A DNA stretch of 64,000 nt from Bretschneidera sinensis (Eukaryota; Streptophyta; Magnoliopsida; Brassicales; Akaniaceae): assembly GCA_023935145.1 (NCBI GenBank), contig CM043700.1:100358400-100422399 (forward strand). Reading direction: 5' to 3'. Positions within the stretch are counted from its first letter, which is position 1. Each line of letters starts with the position of its first letter. Under the pieces are notes generated by a model that was given only the letters and a program-made list of their open reading frames with translations, did no database searches and was not told the origin of the DNA. Below, in pieces: positions 44,352-53,830 of the stretch. The position numbers and the translations under genes were made by a program.

Positions 44352-45566
44352 TGTTGTGCAAAAATCTACCTAAATTAATAAGCAAATAATTGAACGGTTT
44401 TACTTTCAAGTGCACAAGGCCAACATAGTAGTATAATGTGCAAATGCGAGATCATCTCCATAGAGATTGGTAAATTTTGATTTAGAATTAAATTTGCAAT
44501 ATAAAATGAGAGAAATAAATATTGAGTTTGAATCAATTATGATAAAAGTGTAGTGACTTGATATCCACCACTAATCATGCTACCACAACAAAACAATATG
44601 CCAATGCTTTAATCACGTCACGAATACCTAAAGTTTGTCAACCTAAGGGCATGGTGTATACTCTTTAAGCTATTGATTTCCCTAAGCAATGAATTAAGCA
44701 TGGTGTATACTCTAACTCTTTTCTTTCTTAAAGGATTTAGCATGGTGTATACTAAGTTGTTCTCTATGAAAGCATAATATCTGTGGAAATCGACAAACAT
44801 ACGACACCTAGCGCATGGTATATACTCCCGGTTTCCCATGTTGATTAACCTAAGAACCCGGCGTGAATTTCTTTTGTTGATCAGACAAACACATATGAGG
44901 AATTCAAGAAAACAGATATTAATCAAGTTAAGCATCATAATATAACTATCACAAAGGCGCCAATACTGAATTATTGAGTAAACATAATTAGGGCTTCAAT
45001 CAAGCCCTTACTAACAAATTAGTTACACATGGTTTTGATGCTAAACATCTTCATAAAATAAAATAAAGAGAAAAAAATAAACTCGAAAATACTATGGAGA
45101 AGAGTCGTTAGTTCGTCTCCAAAATCTCTCTCCCAATCCTATTTATTTCAGTGTTTACAAGCCTATTTATAAGGTTTAGGGACATCTGGAAACCCTAAAC
45201 TCGTAAAACAAAACCCTACCCCTACTTTCCGAAATAGGTTTTGCCATTTTAGTATTCACTAATGCATGTGTGCGCTCGATTAAGACTGGTGTGCTCGAGT
45301 CTTTTCTTGCGCGAGCGAGCGCTAGTGCACTCGATCATTGTCTTGGGCGCTTGAGCGCTGTTGCGCTCAATCGCAAGGCTCTGTGCTCAATCGCACTAAG
45401 TAGCTTTTAGTTCTTTTAGATTTGTTCTCTAAGCCAGACAATGCTCCATTTTCTTCAAAAACCTAAAAAACACATAAAAAACATAAAATAGCATGAAATA
45501 ACACAAACTAGGAGCTTAACAAATGTAAATTAAGGGGCTTAAATATGAATATTTAAGCACTTATCA
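44352..45566 (-). repeat. ATH-5 5' LTR
   Basis: On the minus strand it starts TGATAAGTGCTTAAATATTC and ends TTTTGCACAACA, 1215 bp. The TATA box CCTTATAAATAGGC is at about 45162-45174. The U3 portion at 45268-45405 has the densest cluster of the GCGCTCGATCGCAC-type words in the window. Confidence 0.9.
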
Positions 45567-45977
45567 GAAACCAAATAGGATTTGGTAGGAAAATAATAAA
45601 ATAAATAAATAAAAACCTTTTTATATAACTCTACCACCTCCCCCACCGTTTTGTATAAATTTGGAAAGTAACATGTTACTTTGACAACACCAGGACTCCA
45701 GGTGTTGTCCACTATTTTTTTTTTTTTTGCCTTCTTCTTACCCATGCCTAGATGCTTCCTTTTTTTTCAAGGATTATTTTATTCAGTACTAAATCGTATA
45801 TATATATATATATTATTTTAATTTCATGTCATATTTATCAAATTACTTCTTTACCCTTACTTTAAGAACATGGGTATTACAGATGACTATATTCGTCTCA
45901 AAATAATTATTAAGTGGACTTTAGTAATATTAGATTTTCAAACTTTGATGTGAAATTTTTTTAAGAATGTTGGACGG
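45567..45977. other. AT-rich spacer with a perfect hairpin
   Basis: There is no gene. A 9-bp perfect inverted repeat (GACAACACC / GGTGTTGTC) with a 9-nt loop lies at 45683-45709, followed by a T-tract and a TA microsatellite at about 45799-45815. The hairpin might be a miniature-element remnant; no terminal duplications were found. Confidence 0.45.
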
Positions 45978-46926
45978 TTGCCTTTAGCTTCCATTAAAGA
46001 AAGCGTGATTCCTAGATATATCCATCAATTTTATGCAAATTTGGTAAAACTATCTAGTGAATCTCTTAGCTTTAAGACTATAGTTATGGGAATTGAGTTC
46101 AAAGTTACACTTGATGTGTTAAGATCTATTTTGAAGATTCCCAATAATGGTTTTAGGTAGTATACTGATGGGTGGCCCATAAATTTTGATAAGGAGGGTG
46201 CTTGTAGGGTGATTCGGGATGATTCCCGGTATAAGTCCAAGGCTAAACCCTTTAATAATTACTCAACCTTGGCTCTTGAATCTAGGGTAATGAATTTGAT
46301 AAATGGTTACAGTATCAATCCTAGGATGGGTAGCCATACTTATATCTCTAAGTTAGATGTGATCCTACTAAGGAGTTTGAGGACAGGCACTAGCTTTGAT
46401 GTGTATACTCTTATCTTGAGTAAGATGATAGAAGTTGTTGAGACTAGTAAGGGTGGTTTGCCTTATGGGATGTTGATCACTACCATATTGTCTCTTTTTT
46501 TTTTATCAAGTTATCCTAAAAATGATGAAATTTACTGTTCAAAACAATCGGATTGAGGCGAAGCCTAGTATGAATATTCCTATAGCTGAGGGTGAGGATG
46601 ATGGTGATGAGGATATGGGTGCTTATGAGGCTGGTGAGCAAGAGGGTAGAGATCAGGCTAGTGGTGAAGGTAAGTTGTATGCCAATGTCAATATCTTTCA
46701 GGCTTTGGCTAATCTTCAACTTTCAGTTGATGGGTTGAGAACTAAGATTGGGTTGGGATTTCAAACTATGAGGATCGATTTTGACTCCTTCTGGACTAGT
46801 ATGGGAGCTTCCATTCATTCCATTTGGGATGACTTTGAGATTTTCAAGACTAGGACCGAAGGATCGCTTGATGATCTCCGAGACATCTTAACTTGTGATT
46901 TTGATCAGTACTATTACTCACTTTAG
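45978..46926 (+). pseudogene. 3' ORF fragment, 'putative plant transposon protein' type
   Basis: Three consecutive reading pieces give IHQFYANLVKLSSESLSFKT with VMGIEFKVTLDVLRSILKIP, then KPFNNYSTLALESRVMNLI and GGLPYGMLITTILSLFFLSS, and finally a tail with GLRTKIGLGFQTMRIDF. The first block parallels VREFYANAEEHRNGKVMVR of the ATH-1 3' ORF, so the two belong to the same plant-specific domain family. It is broken by a TAG at 46158 and a frame change near 46540. The tail may be a short coiled coil. It precedes a purine tract and LTR, as expected for the extra 3' ORF of a retroelement whose gag-pol is missing here. Confidence 0.6.
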
Positions 46927-47358
46927 CCTTCATTCCTTGCCTTATATTTTTGCTTTCTCTCTTTCTTATTTAAACTCTCATGACATTTGCAAGGATATCT
47001 TTTATGCATGCATTTTACTTTTATTTTGGCTTGGGTGAGCCTTTATGACTGTTCTATATGTTTAGTCCTTAGTCTTTTTCCTTTTATGATAATGTGAAAA
47101 AGGAGAAGAAAGAAATTGATTTTAGAAAAACCTTTTAGGCATTTAATTACATCTAGATAGGGGAACCCTCTATCCTTTAATTTTTCTTTAAAATTACTTA
47201 TATACTGGTTGGTTGGATATGAACTTATTTTTATTTGCAGGAAGTTTTATTAAAAATACAGAGAAAACTTTGTCAAATTTTCTTCAAAATTGAATCACTT
47301 TGAATTTAAAAGTAACTTTTTTATGATATGGTTTTGTCATCATAAAAAATGAGAAGAT
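46927..47358 (+). other. 3' UTR of the fragment above, ending in a purine tract
   Basis: AT-rich and non-coding. It ends AAAAAATGAGAAGAT immediately before TGTTGACCCCACATTG. That matches the purine-rich sequence and TGTTGACC start typical of SIRE-type copia elements, which also carry an extra 3' ORF. The assignment to that lineage is inference. Confidence 0.5.
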
Positions 47359-48586
47359 TGTTGACCCCACATTGATTTTGATAATGAAAAAACTAGATTA
47401 AATTAATCTAACTATCTTTTGTCTAAGCTTTGCACTATTTAAGGATGTGCACTTGCTTGTTACCTTGCACGCACCAAGCTTCAACCTTTCTGAGGGAGTT
47501 TTCAAGATCAAAGTGTTTCAAGCTTAGTTGTCTAAATATTGTTAAATTCTTGTGTAATCTCCCTCTCAATATCTTAGCTTTTAAATGGGTCTTTTTGTTT
47601 GCAAAAATTTTGTCTTAAATTCAAAATATCATTTTCTAAAAGTTAGAACAAAGTTGATTGAAGAAAAACAGTGTTTAGGTTGACCATAGTAGACTATTTT
47701 GGTACCACAATTGACTAGAAGTCCCTCTCAGCCTTAACTCAAAATAGCCTTAAAGTGGACATAGTCGACTACAAAGCTGTCACAGTCGACTGTAATAGAA
47801 ACAACAATGTTTCTATAGTTGACTGGACAAGCATTACAATCGATTGTGGACTCGCCAAAAGCATTGTCTTTTGAATATTTAAAAGTATAGTCGATTGAGA
47901 AAGGGCCACAATCAATTGTAATGACACAAATAACAACTAGTTTTCAAAAATTGAGGCGTGGGACAAAGTATTTAATGCTCCAAACGGCCATATTGATTTA
48001 AGATTACAAATATCCATCATAAATGAGCATTTCTAACTATCAAGAGAATTTAGTTTCATTAAGAACTCATTTACTTGTCTTCAAGATTACAAAAATCTTC
48101 ATTGAGCCATTCTTAAAGCTTTATTTCTAAAAGAGAGAAATTATTTGAGTTGTATTCGTTAATTGTACTATCTCTTGTGTACCAAAATCTTTTCACTCAT
48201 ATTCAAACTTGCAAGAGAAAGAGTTGGTGTAACTCTTGTAAGTGTTTAAGTGTTAAACACTTGAGTGAATTTTGTTTATAAGAGAATCTTGTAAAGGTTT
48301 ATGCAACATTTTGGAAATTTCTTGTTTGATCTAGTGAAGCCTTAAAGAAAGATCCTTGAAGAGATTGGACGTAGGGTCGAGATTAATTCTGATATTGCTG
48401 ACCCACTATAAACCGAGTTTGAAAACTCTTATCTCTTTCTCTTTTTATTTCCAACTATCTTATAGTTATTGCTTTTTCTTGCTCTTAGTTGATTTCACAA
48501 TTGTGTAAATTTATTTGTATTTATGCAAAAAGTTTTTAAACTCAATTCACCCTCCCTCTTGGGTTGCATCTTAGTTAATATAAACA
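47359..48586 (+). repeat. LTR with AGTCGACT-type palindromes (copia-like)
   Basis: It starts TGTTGACCCCACATTG and ends near TAATATAAACA, about 1.2 kb. The block at 47680-47930 contains ATAGTCGACTAC, CACAGTCGACTGTAA, ACAATCGATTGTGG, ATAGTCGATTGAG and ACAATCAATTGTAA. The terminal part (TTCACCCTCCCTCTTGGGTT) is typical of plant copia LTR ends. The right end is uncertain by some tens of bp. Confidence 0.65.
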
Positions 48587-48639
48587 GATGGCAAACAAAA
48601 AATAATAAAGGATAATTACAAAAGAAAGGGAGAAGTCCC

Positions 48640-50580
48640 AAATCTCAGGATCCCGAGGCTCAATGCCTACTTATTCTTTTATGCCGTCGGCCTCCTCTAG
48701 ATCTCGAGGCTCAATGCCCACTTCTTCCTCTCCCCCCTCAGTCACTTTAGGATCCTAAGGCTTAGTGCCCATTTTTTTCTCTCTGCCCTCGACCTCCTAA
48801 TCAACCCCAACTATAGTTGTCTCGTCATCCTGAATCTCAGTACTAGAAAGATTAAGCTTGGGAAAGGCCTTTGTAACTTAAACCTCCGCGTCATCAAAAC
48901 CCTAAAAGTATAAGCCTCTAGCTTGTATGGACATGTGTATGACCAAGGCCGTAGAAGATTTATACTCTTCTACGATTCTCTTCCTAGCCTCAGCCTCCTC
49001 TTGAGCCTTGTCTAAGTCCTCTTTGAGGATGGAAACCTTATTTTCTATAGTAGAAATCCTCTCATCTTTGTCTTGAACATCGGCCTGAAACTTAGCCACT
49101 CGATTCATATTCTCATCCAATTGACTGTGCACGTCCAAGAATTGACGACTAAGAACACTCATGCCAACACTATTCTGAGAAAGAAAAAAGAGCTGAGCAT
49201 GAGCTAAAGCCCTTTAAAAAAAAGTTACAAATGGGAAGAGGGGAAAAAGCTCATACCTTAGCTTTAGTCTCCATAACTATGTAGGCTAGGACCTTAGAAG
49301 CCTCTGTTACCAAGACCACCATTTCCTTCAGAGGAGTAGCCCTAGTCACATACTCCCAAGGAACCCTCGGGCATGCCAATATTGAGTCATCCTCGCGGAT
49401 GGACCAACCAAGACAAAAGACCAAATATCCCAAAGGAGGAGGAGAAAAATTAGCAAATAGGGTCCTCAAGCCCATAATCACCAAGCTAGCAATCTCAGGC
49501 ATATCAACTTCAAAGGCCCTCTTGTGCTTCTTCTTGACACTTTGAGAGCCTTAACCAAGATCCAAAGCCTGCCTCTTTTCCTTCACTAACTTTATCACCT
49601 AGGAAAGGTTTGGTAGCATGGTTGCAAAAAGACAGAACACATATCAGATCATCGAGTTAAAGGAAAAATAAAAGAAATAATACATTTAAAAGCGGGCGAT
49701 ACTTGAGTGAGGGAAAAGTCCAAACCAAGCTAAAGAGTCGTTAATATCCAACTCTAAGGCCAAGATAGCACCAACTACCATATCCTTCATGGTCCACTCC
49801 TCCTCAGCACTTAGCGGAGAACATTGGGATTTTTTAAAAAAAAATTCAAGTCCTATTCCCTCGGATTCGCAAAGATAGAATCACTATAGATGAAGAAAAA
49901 TATATTTTTCCAGTTCTTCACGGAGCTTGGATTCTTCTTCACCACCGTCCTCCTATTTTATTGACTAAAGTAGACCCAACCTTCATCCATATGGCCATTA
50001 GTGGTGCAGATATTTTTGAATAAGTTAAGGTTCGTAACTCCCCCATCCTTTTTGCATACGAAAATGAGGCCCACCAAAAGGCTCACCGAGTTAGGCACAA
50101 GTTAAGTTAAGGCTATCCTATAATGGTTCAACACCGCACAATTGAAGAGATGAAGGGGGAACCTAAGCCCAGCCTTCAATGTATCTAAATATATATACAA
50201 CTTATAGGGAGGCTCTTTGAAGGGCATGTCAGAAGCTCTCTCTCCCACTTCAGCCTCCCTTAGAGTATACCATGAAGGGCTACGATACTGCTCCTTAATA
50301 TGACTGAACTGATTGTTGCTCAACGTATTCTCTAATTCCTCGATAAGATATATGATCTTTCGAGCATCAATAGCCAGATCTTGCTGAATGTCAACTAAAG
50401 TGTAGCTAGGTTTAGCATCACTTTTCCAAGGCTCAGCCTTTACCCGAGTTAGTGGAGTCAACTTCTCTAGCCATGAACTCTTGGAAGGATTCTACACCTC
50501 AATCCCAGAGGAACCCCTTATCCTCTCAGTACTCTCACTACTATCATTAGTGAAACTATTTGAAGAAGAGACATTTGGAA
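48640..50580 (-). pseudogene. Antisense extra ORF ('putative gypsy type transposon' type) of TAT-1
   Basis: From about 50580 downward the reading gives an acidic Ser-rich start, then LTRVKAEPW and the key block LKAGLRFPLHLFNCAVLNHY. In the same frame past a stop at 50102 it continues LVPNSVSLLVGLIFVCKKDG. This is the plant domain listed as putative gypsy type transposon. Downstream pieces are SREDDSILACPRVPWEY-like sequence (49251-49502) and a coiled-coil segment at 48902-49162 with ERISTIENKVSILKEDLDKA and QEEAEARKRIVEEYK. Its function is unknown. Several stops and frame changes break it. Confidence 0.6.
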
Positions 50581-50927
50581 GTAAAGAAGAATAAATGAAT
50601 GTTATGCTCAACTCAAGAAACTTCCCTCCCTAAAAAGAAAAAACCAATGGCCCAGATCAAAACAAACCAAGGGTTTAGATTAGGTCTCTTGCACTTACCA
50701 AAACCAAGAAAAGTATTCTAGAATCCAAAGGGTTGTAACAATTGTACTCCTTAGATAAACCCTAAGAATGGGGCCCAAAACATCCTTGTTGGAGGCCCAA
50801 GCACCTTCAAAGGTTAAAACAAAAAACCATCACAAGTCATAAAGCTTGAGAACTAGAGTGAAAGATTGGCCCATTATGCTTGATAGGTTTTTCAACATAT
50901 ACCGAGCATCATGAGCCAGAAACATTC

Positions 50928-51147
50928 ACTCTCATTTGGTTTTTCAACCAAGCATCAAGGATTGTACGCTGAGAAGATCTCAACCTCGATTGGTTTTTCA
51001 ACCCAACTCCAAGAAAGTTTTAACTTAGAATTCCACTCTCGGTTGGTTTTTCAACCAAGCATTGAGGATTATATGCTGAGAAGATCTCAATCTCGATTGG
51101 TTTTTCAACCAAATTATGAGAAATCTTTACTTAAAGAATTCCACCAT
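50928..51147 (+). repeat. Tandem repeat, two units of 107 bp
   Basis: Units start at 50928 and 51035 with ACTCTC. Each carries GGTTTTTCAACCAAGCAT and GCTGAGAAGATCTCAA, then a second half-unit with CGATTGGTTTTTCAACC. A frame across it (50911-51153) only reflects the repeat. Confidence 0.85.
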
Positions 51148-51179
51148 CGATAAAATCTCTAGCCTTTCAACGAGGTTGA

Positions 51180-52130
51180 TATGACGTATATTTCATCCTC
51201 GTTACCTTTTTCTTAAGAGGACCGAGTTCTTATCTTTCTCGGTACCTCTTCAAGACTGAGCACCTTCCTCTTTCCATACTTTTTCAGGATTGAGCACATT
51301 CTTCCTTGGTACCTCTTCCTCAAAAGCCCCAAACACGTTGTTTCCTTAGCACAATTTCTTCAGAAGGCCTAAGTGGATTCCTTCTTCATTACCTTGTAAG
51401 GACCAAGAATATTATTTCCTCGGTACCTTTTCAGGATCGAGCACTTACCATCGTCGGTAACTATTTTTTTAAAAGGATCAAGAAGAGTATCCTGAGCACT
51501 TCTCATCTTTGGTACCTTTTCTTTAAAAGACCGAAGCATATTCCTTCCTTGATACATTTTCAGGATCGAGCTGTTAATATTGTAGGTAACTTTTATTCAA
51601 AAGGACTGAGAAAAATTGCCCGAGCACTTCTCATATTCGGTACCTTGTCTTCAAAAGGCTCGAGTAAAGTGGATCAAGCACTTACCATCATCAGTAACTT
51701 TTCTTCAAAAGACTTGAGGAGAGTGGCATGAGCATATGTTTCCCTTAGTATGTTTTCTTCAAAAGAATCGAGGAGAGTGACCCGAGCACTACATCCCCTC
51801 TGTACCTTTTCTTCAAAAGACCCGAGGAGAGTGGTCCAAGAACTTCGTCTTCTGGTACCTTTTTTTCAAAAAACCCAAGAAGAGTGGTCCGAGCACTGCC
51901 TTCCTTCTGTACCTTTTCTTCAAAAGACCCGAGGAGAGTGGTCTAAGAACTTTCTCCCTTAGGTACCTTTTTTTTGGAAAAAAAACCCGAGGAGAGTGGC
52001 CCGAGCTCTTCCTCTCCTCAATACTTTTTTCACGAAAAGACTAAGGAGAGTGGTCCAAGAACTTCACCTCCTCGGTAATTTTTCACGCAAAATGTCGAAG
52101 AGGAAAGCCTGAGGATCCACTTACCTCAGA
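51180..52130 (+). repeat. Irregular minisatellite, period about 45-65 bp
   Basis: About 15 degenerate units share the words CGAGCACTT, GGTACCTTTTCTTCAAAAGA and CCGAGGAGAGTGG. The TCAAAA anchor falls at 51651, 51715, 51759, 51813, 51866 and 51910. Reading frames at 51306-51731 and 51750-51962 are repeat artefacts. Such arrays in Tat 3' UTRs can seed satellite DNA. Confidence 0.85.
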
Positions 52131-52211
52131 ACCTTCTCGCATCAAAGACCGAGCTAAAAAAAGAACACAATTTAATACTACTTCCTTAAACGCATAAATT
52201 TACTCAAGGAA

Positions 52212-52640
52212 GTGGGGGGCATATGATATAGGGTATTTTCTCCCAACCAATCAAATAGCAACACGTGGCACCCTAGAGGGAAAAAGGGTAAGCCCATAGG
52301 CCAAAAAGTAAAACCAATAGGATGGTTACACAGGACAAAGGATTAAACAATAATTTCACTCTTAAACTCTAGTTAGCAGAAATATGAGTTCTACAAGAAC
52401 ACTCACCTCTGTGTTATTTTCTTAAACGAACTTTATTTCAAAATATTATATAAAAGGGGCTTTCACGACTTCATAGGTATCTCACAACTCTCTGACCTTC
52501 TTATTTTCTGATTCTCCTTTCATATTATTAACTTAGGTATCAGAGAATCCCCTCAGAGAAACACCCCCTCCAATAACTTTTACATTTTCTTTGTGTTCTA
52601 ATGTGTGTAGGTTCATCACTATGCTTGGGATCACCTGTCA
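52212..52640 (+). repeat. TAT-1 polypurine tract and 3' LTR (ends uncertain)
   Basis: AAGGAAGTGGGGGGCA is a strong polypurine tract. An LTR probably starts just after it at TGATATAGGG, near 52227. It contains CACGTGGCACCC, a TATA box at about 52445-52455 (TTATATAAAAGG) and downstream CTCTCTGACCTTC. The end near CACCTGTCA (about 52640) is a guess. It could be a 5'-truncated or solo copy. Confidence 0.5.
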
Positions 52641-52916
52641 CATTTTTTACAGCAACAAAGGTAGATATAATTATTTCTTAAAAGTGTTCTTCTAAAAAAA
52701 AAAATTAAAATTTACCCGTGTTGATTCTTTTATGTATATATAGCTACATATCAAAACTTTTGTTGACGAATGATCTTGTATATGATGGAGTATTATTTTT
52801 CAAAGATCTGCACAATTTAATAATCTTCACATGATCTTTGATACCCTTTTGCAGTACTTAATTCTTTTTATTTTATTTTCATCTTTTGGCTTAATGGGTA
52901 TTCAATATTCTTTAAG
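52641..52916. other. AT-rich DNA, no gene
   Basis: No coding potential and no recognisable repeat. It forms the left flank of the solo LTR that follows and may be unique host intergenic DNA. Confidence 0.5.
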
Positions 52917-52921
52917 AAAAC

Positions 52922-53825
52922 TGTTGGGATTTGTCAAAGAATTAAACAGATGAAGAAGTTCAGCATAAAGTCTGGTTATGCACCATGACCCAGCCTTGGG
53001 CACCACGGCCTCCAGCATGTCCCAGAAGATCAGCACCACCATGCGCGCCGCGGTTCAAGGTGTGCACACAGCAGCACTGCCCTGTGCGCCGTGGCACAGC
53101 CCACCCAAGCTACGGCCTCCAGCATGGCAGTATGTTTCCCCCCTTTTGAGTTGCGGCATGTCCTGTTCTGAGCCGCGGCACGAAGGCACACCTGACACCA
53201 ATTAAATTGGCACTTTGAGATAGTGCGTGGGACTTGGTTAAAATGCACAGGATTACTTAGACTCTTAGAGAGCCATGGGTGTTTGATTCTTGAGATTTAA
53301 AGGTTGAGATTAATCTCAAAGATTGGATGAGGAATTCATTGCTATATATAAAAGGGTCTTCTAATAAGTGAGGACATCATCTCAACACAAGGGTGAGACA
53401 TCATATGAGAGATCAAGTGTAAGAGTGCAAAGACACAAAACACAAGAGAGACTCATTGAAGAGAGGCTGGTTGTTTAGAGAGAGAGTAGTATAGATTGGG
53501 GATTCAAGAGCTTTGTAAACAGAATTTTCTTGGGGAAAATTCCAAAGAACACTTTGTTCTCATCACTTTCTCTTTCTCTTTTTTCGTTCTTCAAGAGCAA
53601 GAGGGTTCTTGAAGAGGTGTTGCTGTAATTATAAGAACTCCATTGATTTAGTGCAGAGAGCTCGGAGGAGCTCATGGGGACGTAGACACATTGCCGAACC
53701 TCGATAACAAATTGCTTGTGTTCTCTTTTATGCTTTGATTCTTGTTTCTGTTCATTGTACAAGTCATTCTAGACTTAGGTGTTTGGAAAGTTCACAACCT
53801 AGGCATAGAGGGTGATTTTCCAACA
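52922..53825 (+). repeat. Solo LTR of the COP-1 copia family
   Basis: It starts TGTTGGGATTTGTCAAAG and ends TTTTCCAACA, 904 bp, flanked by a perfect AAAAC on both sides (52917-52921 and 53826-53830). No internal region exists. Recombination between the two LTRs of a once complete element is the standard explanation. GC-rich words (GGGCACCACGGCCTCCAG, TGCGCGCCGCGG, GTGCGCCGTGGCAC) lie at 52975-53190, and the TATA box is at about 53343. Frames at 52978-53205 and 53475-53762 are within the LTR. Confidence 0.93.
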
Positions 53826-53830
53826 AAAAC

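Larger units (their letters stand above)
41686..45566 (-). mobile_element. ATH-5, proximal segment (LTR to protease)
   Basis: Reading the minus strand from 45566: LTR, primer site, leader, gag, protease, then a cut at 41686 by ATH-6. The remainder of the element is at 28120-31045. The candidate target pentamer on the right is GAAAC (45567-45571). Confidence 0.9.
48587..52640 (+). mobile_element. TAT-1: 3' half of a Tat-like Ty3/gypsy element
   Basis: The layout is an antisense ORF, a tandem-repeat-rich 3' UTR, a G-rich polypurine tract (52212-52222) and an LTR. Tat-lineage elements are known to carry extra ORFs, some antisense, between integrase and 3' LTR, and to have hypervariable tandem 3' UTRs. 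No gag or pol is present. The identification is by layout plus the type of ORF, not by pol. Confidence 0.6.

Noticed and set aside
48640..50580. DNA transposon transposase
   Set aside because: Names of the plant domains suggest a transposase, but no terminal inverted repeats or catalytic triad are visible and the context is a retroelement 3' region.
51306..51962. Long + strand frames, one of 141 codons
   Set aside because: They are translations of the irregular minisatellite. The protein is just the repeat read in one frame.
51180..52130. CRISPR-like direct repeats
   Set aside because: Units are degenerate, adjacent and of uneven length without spacers, in clearly plant retroelement DNA.
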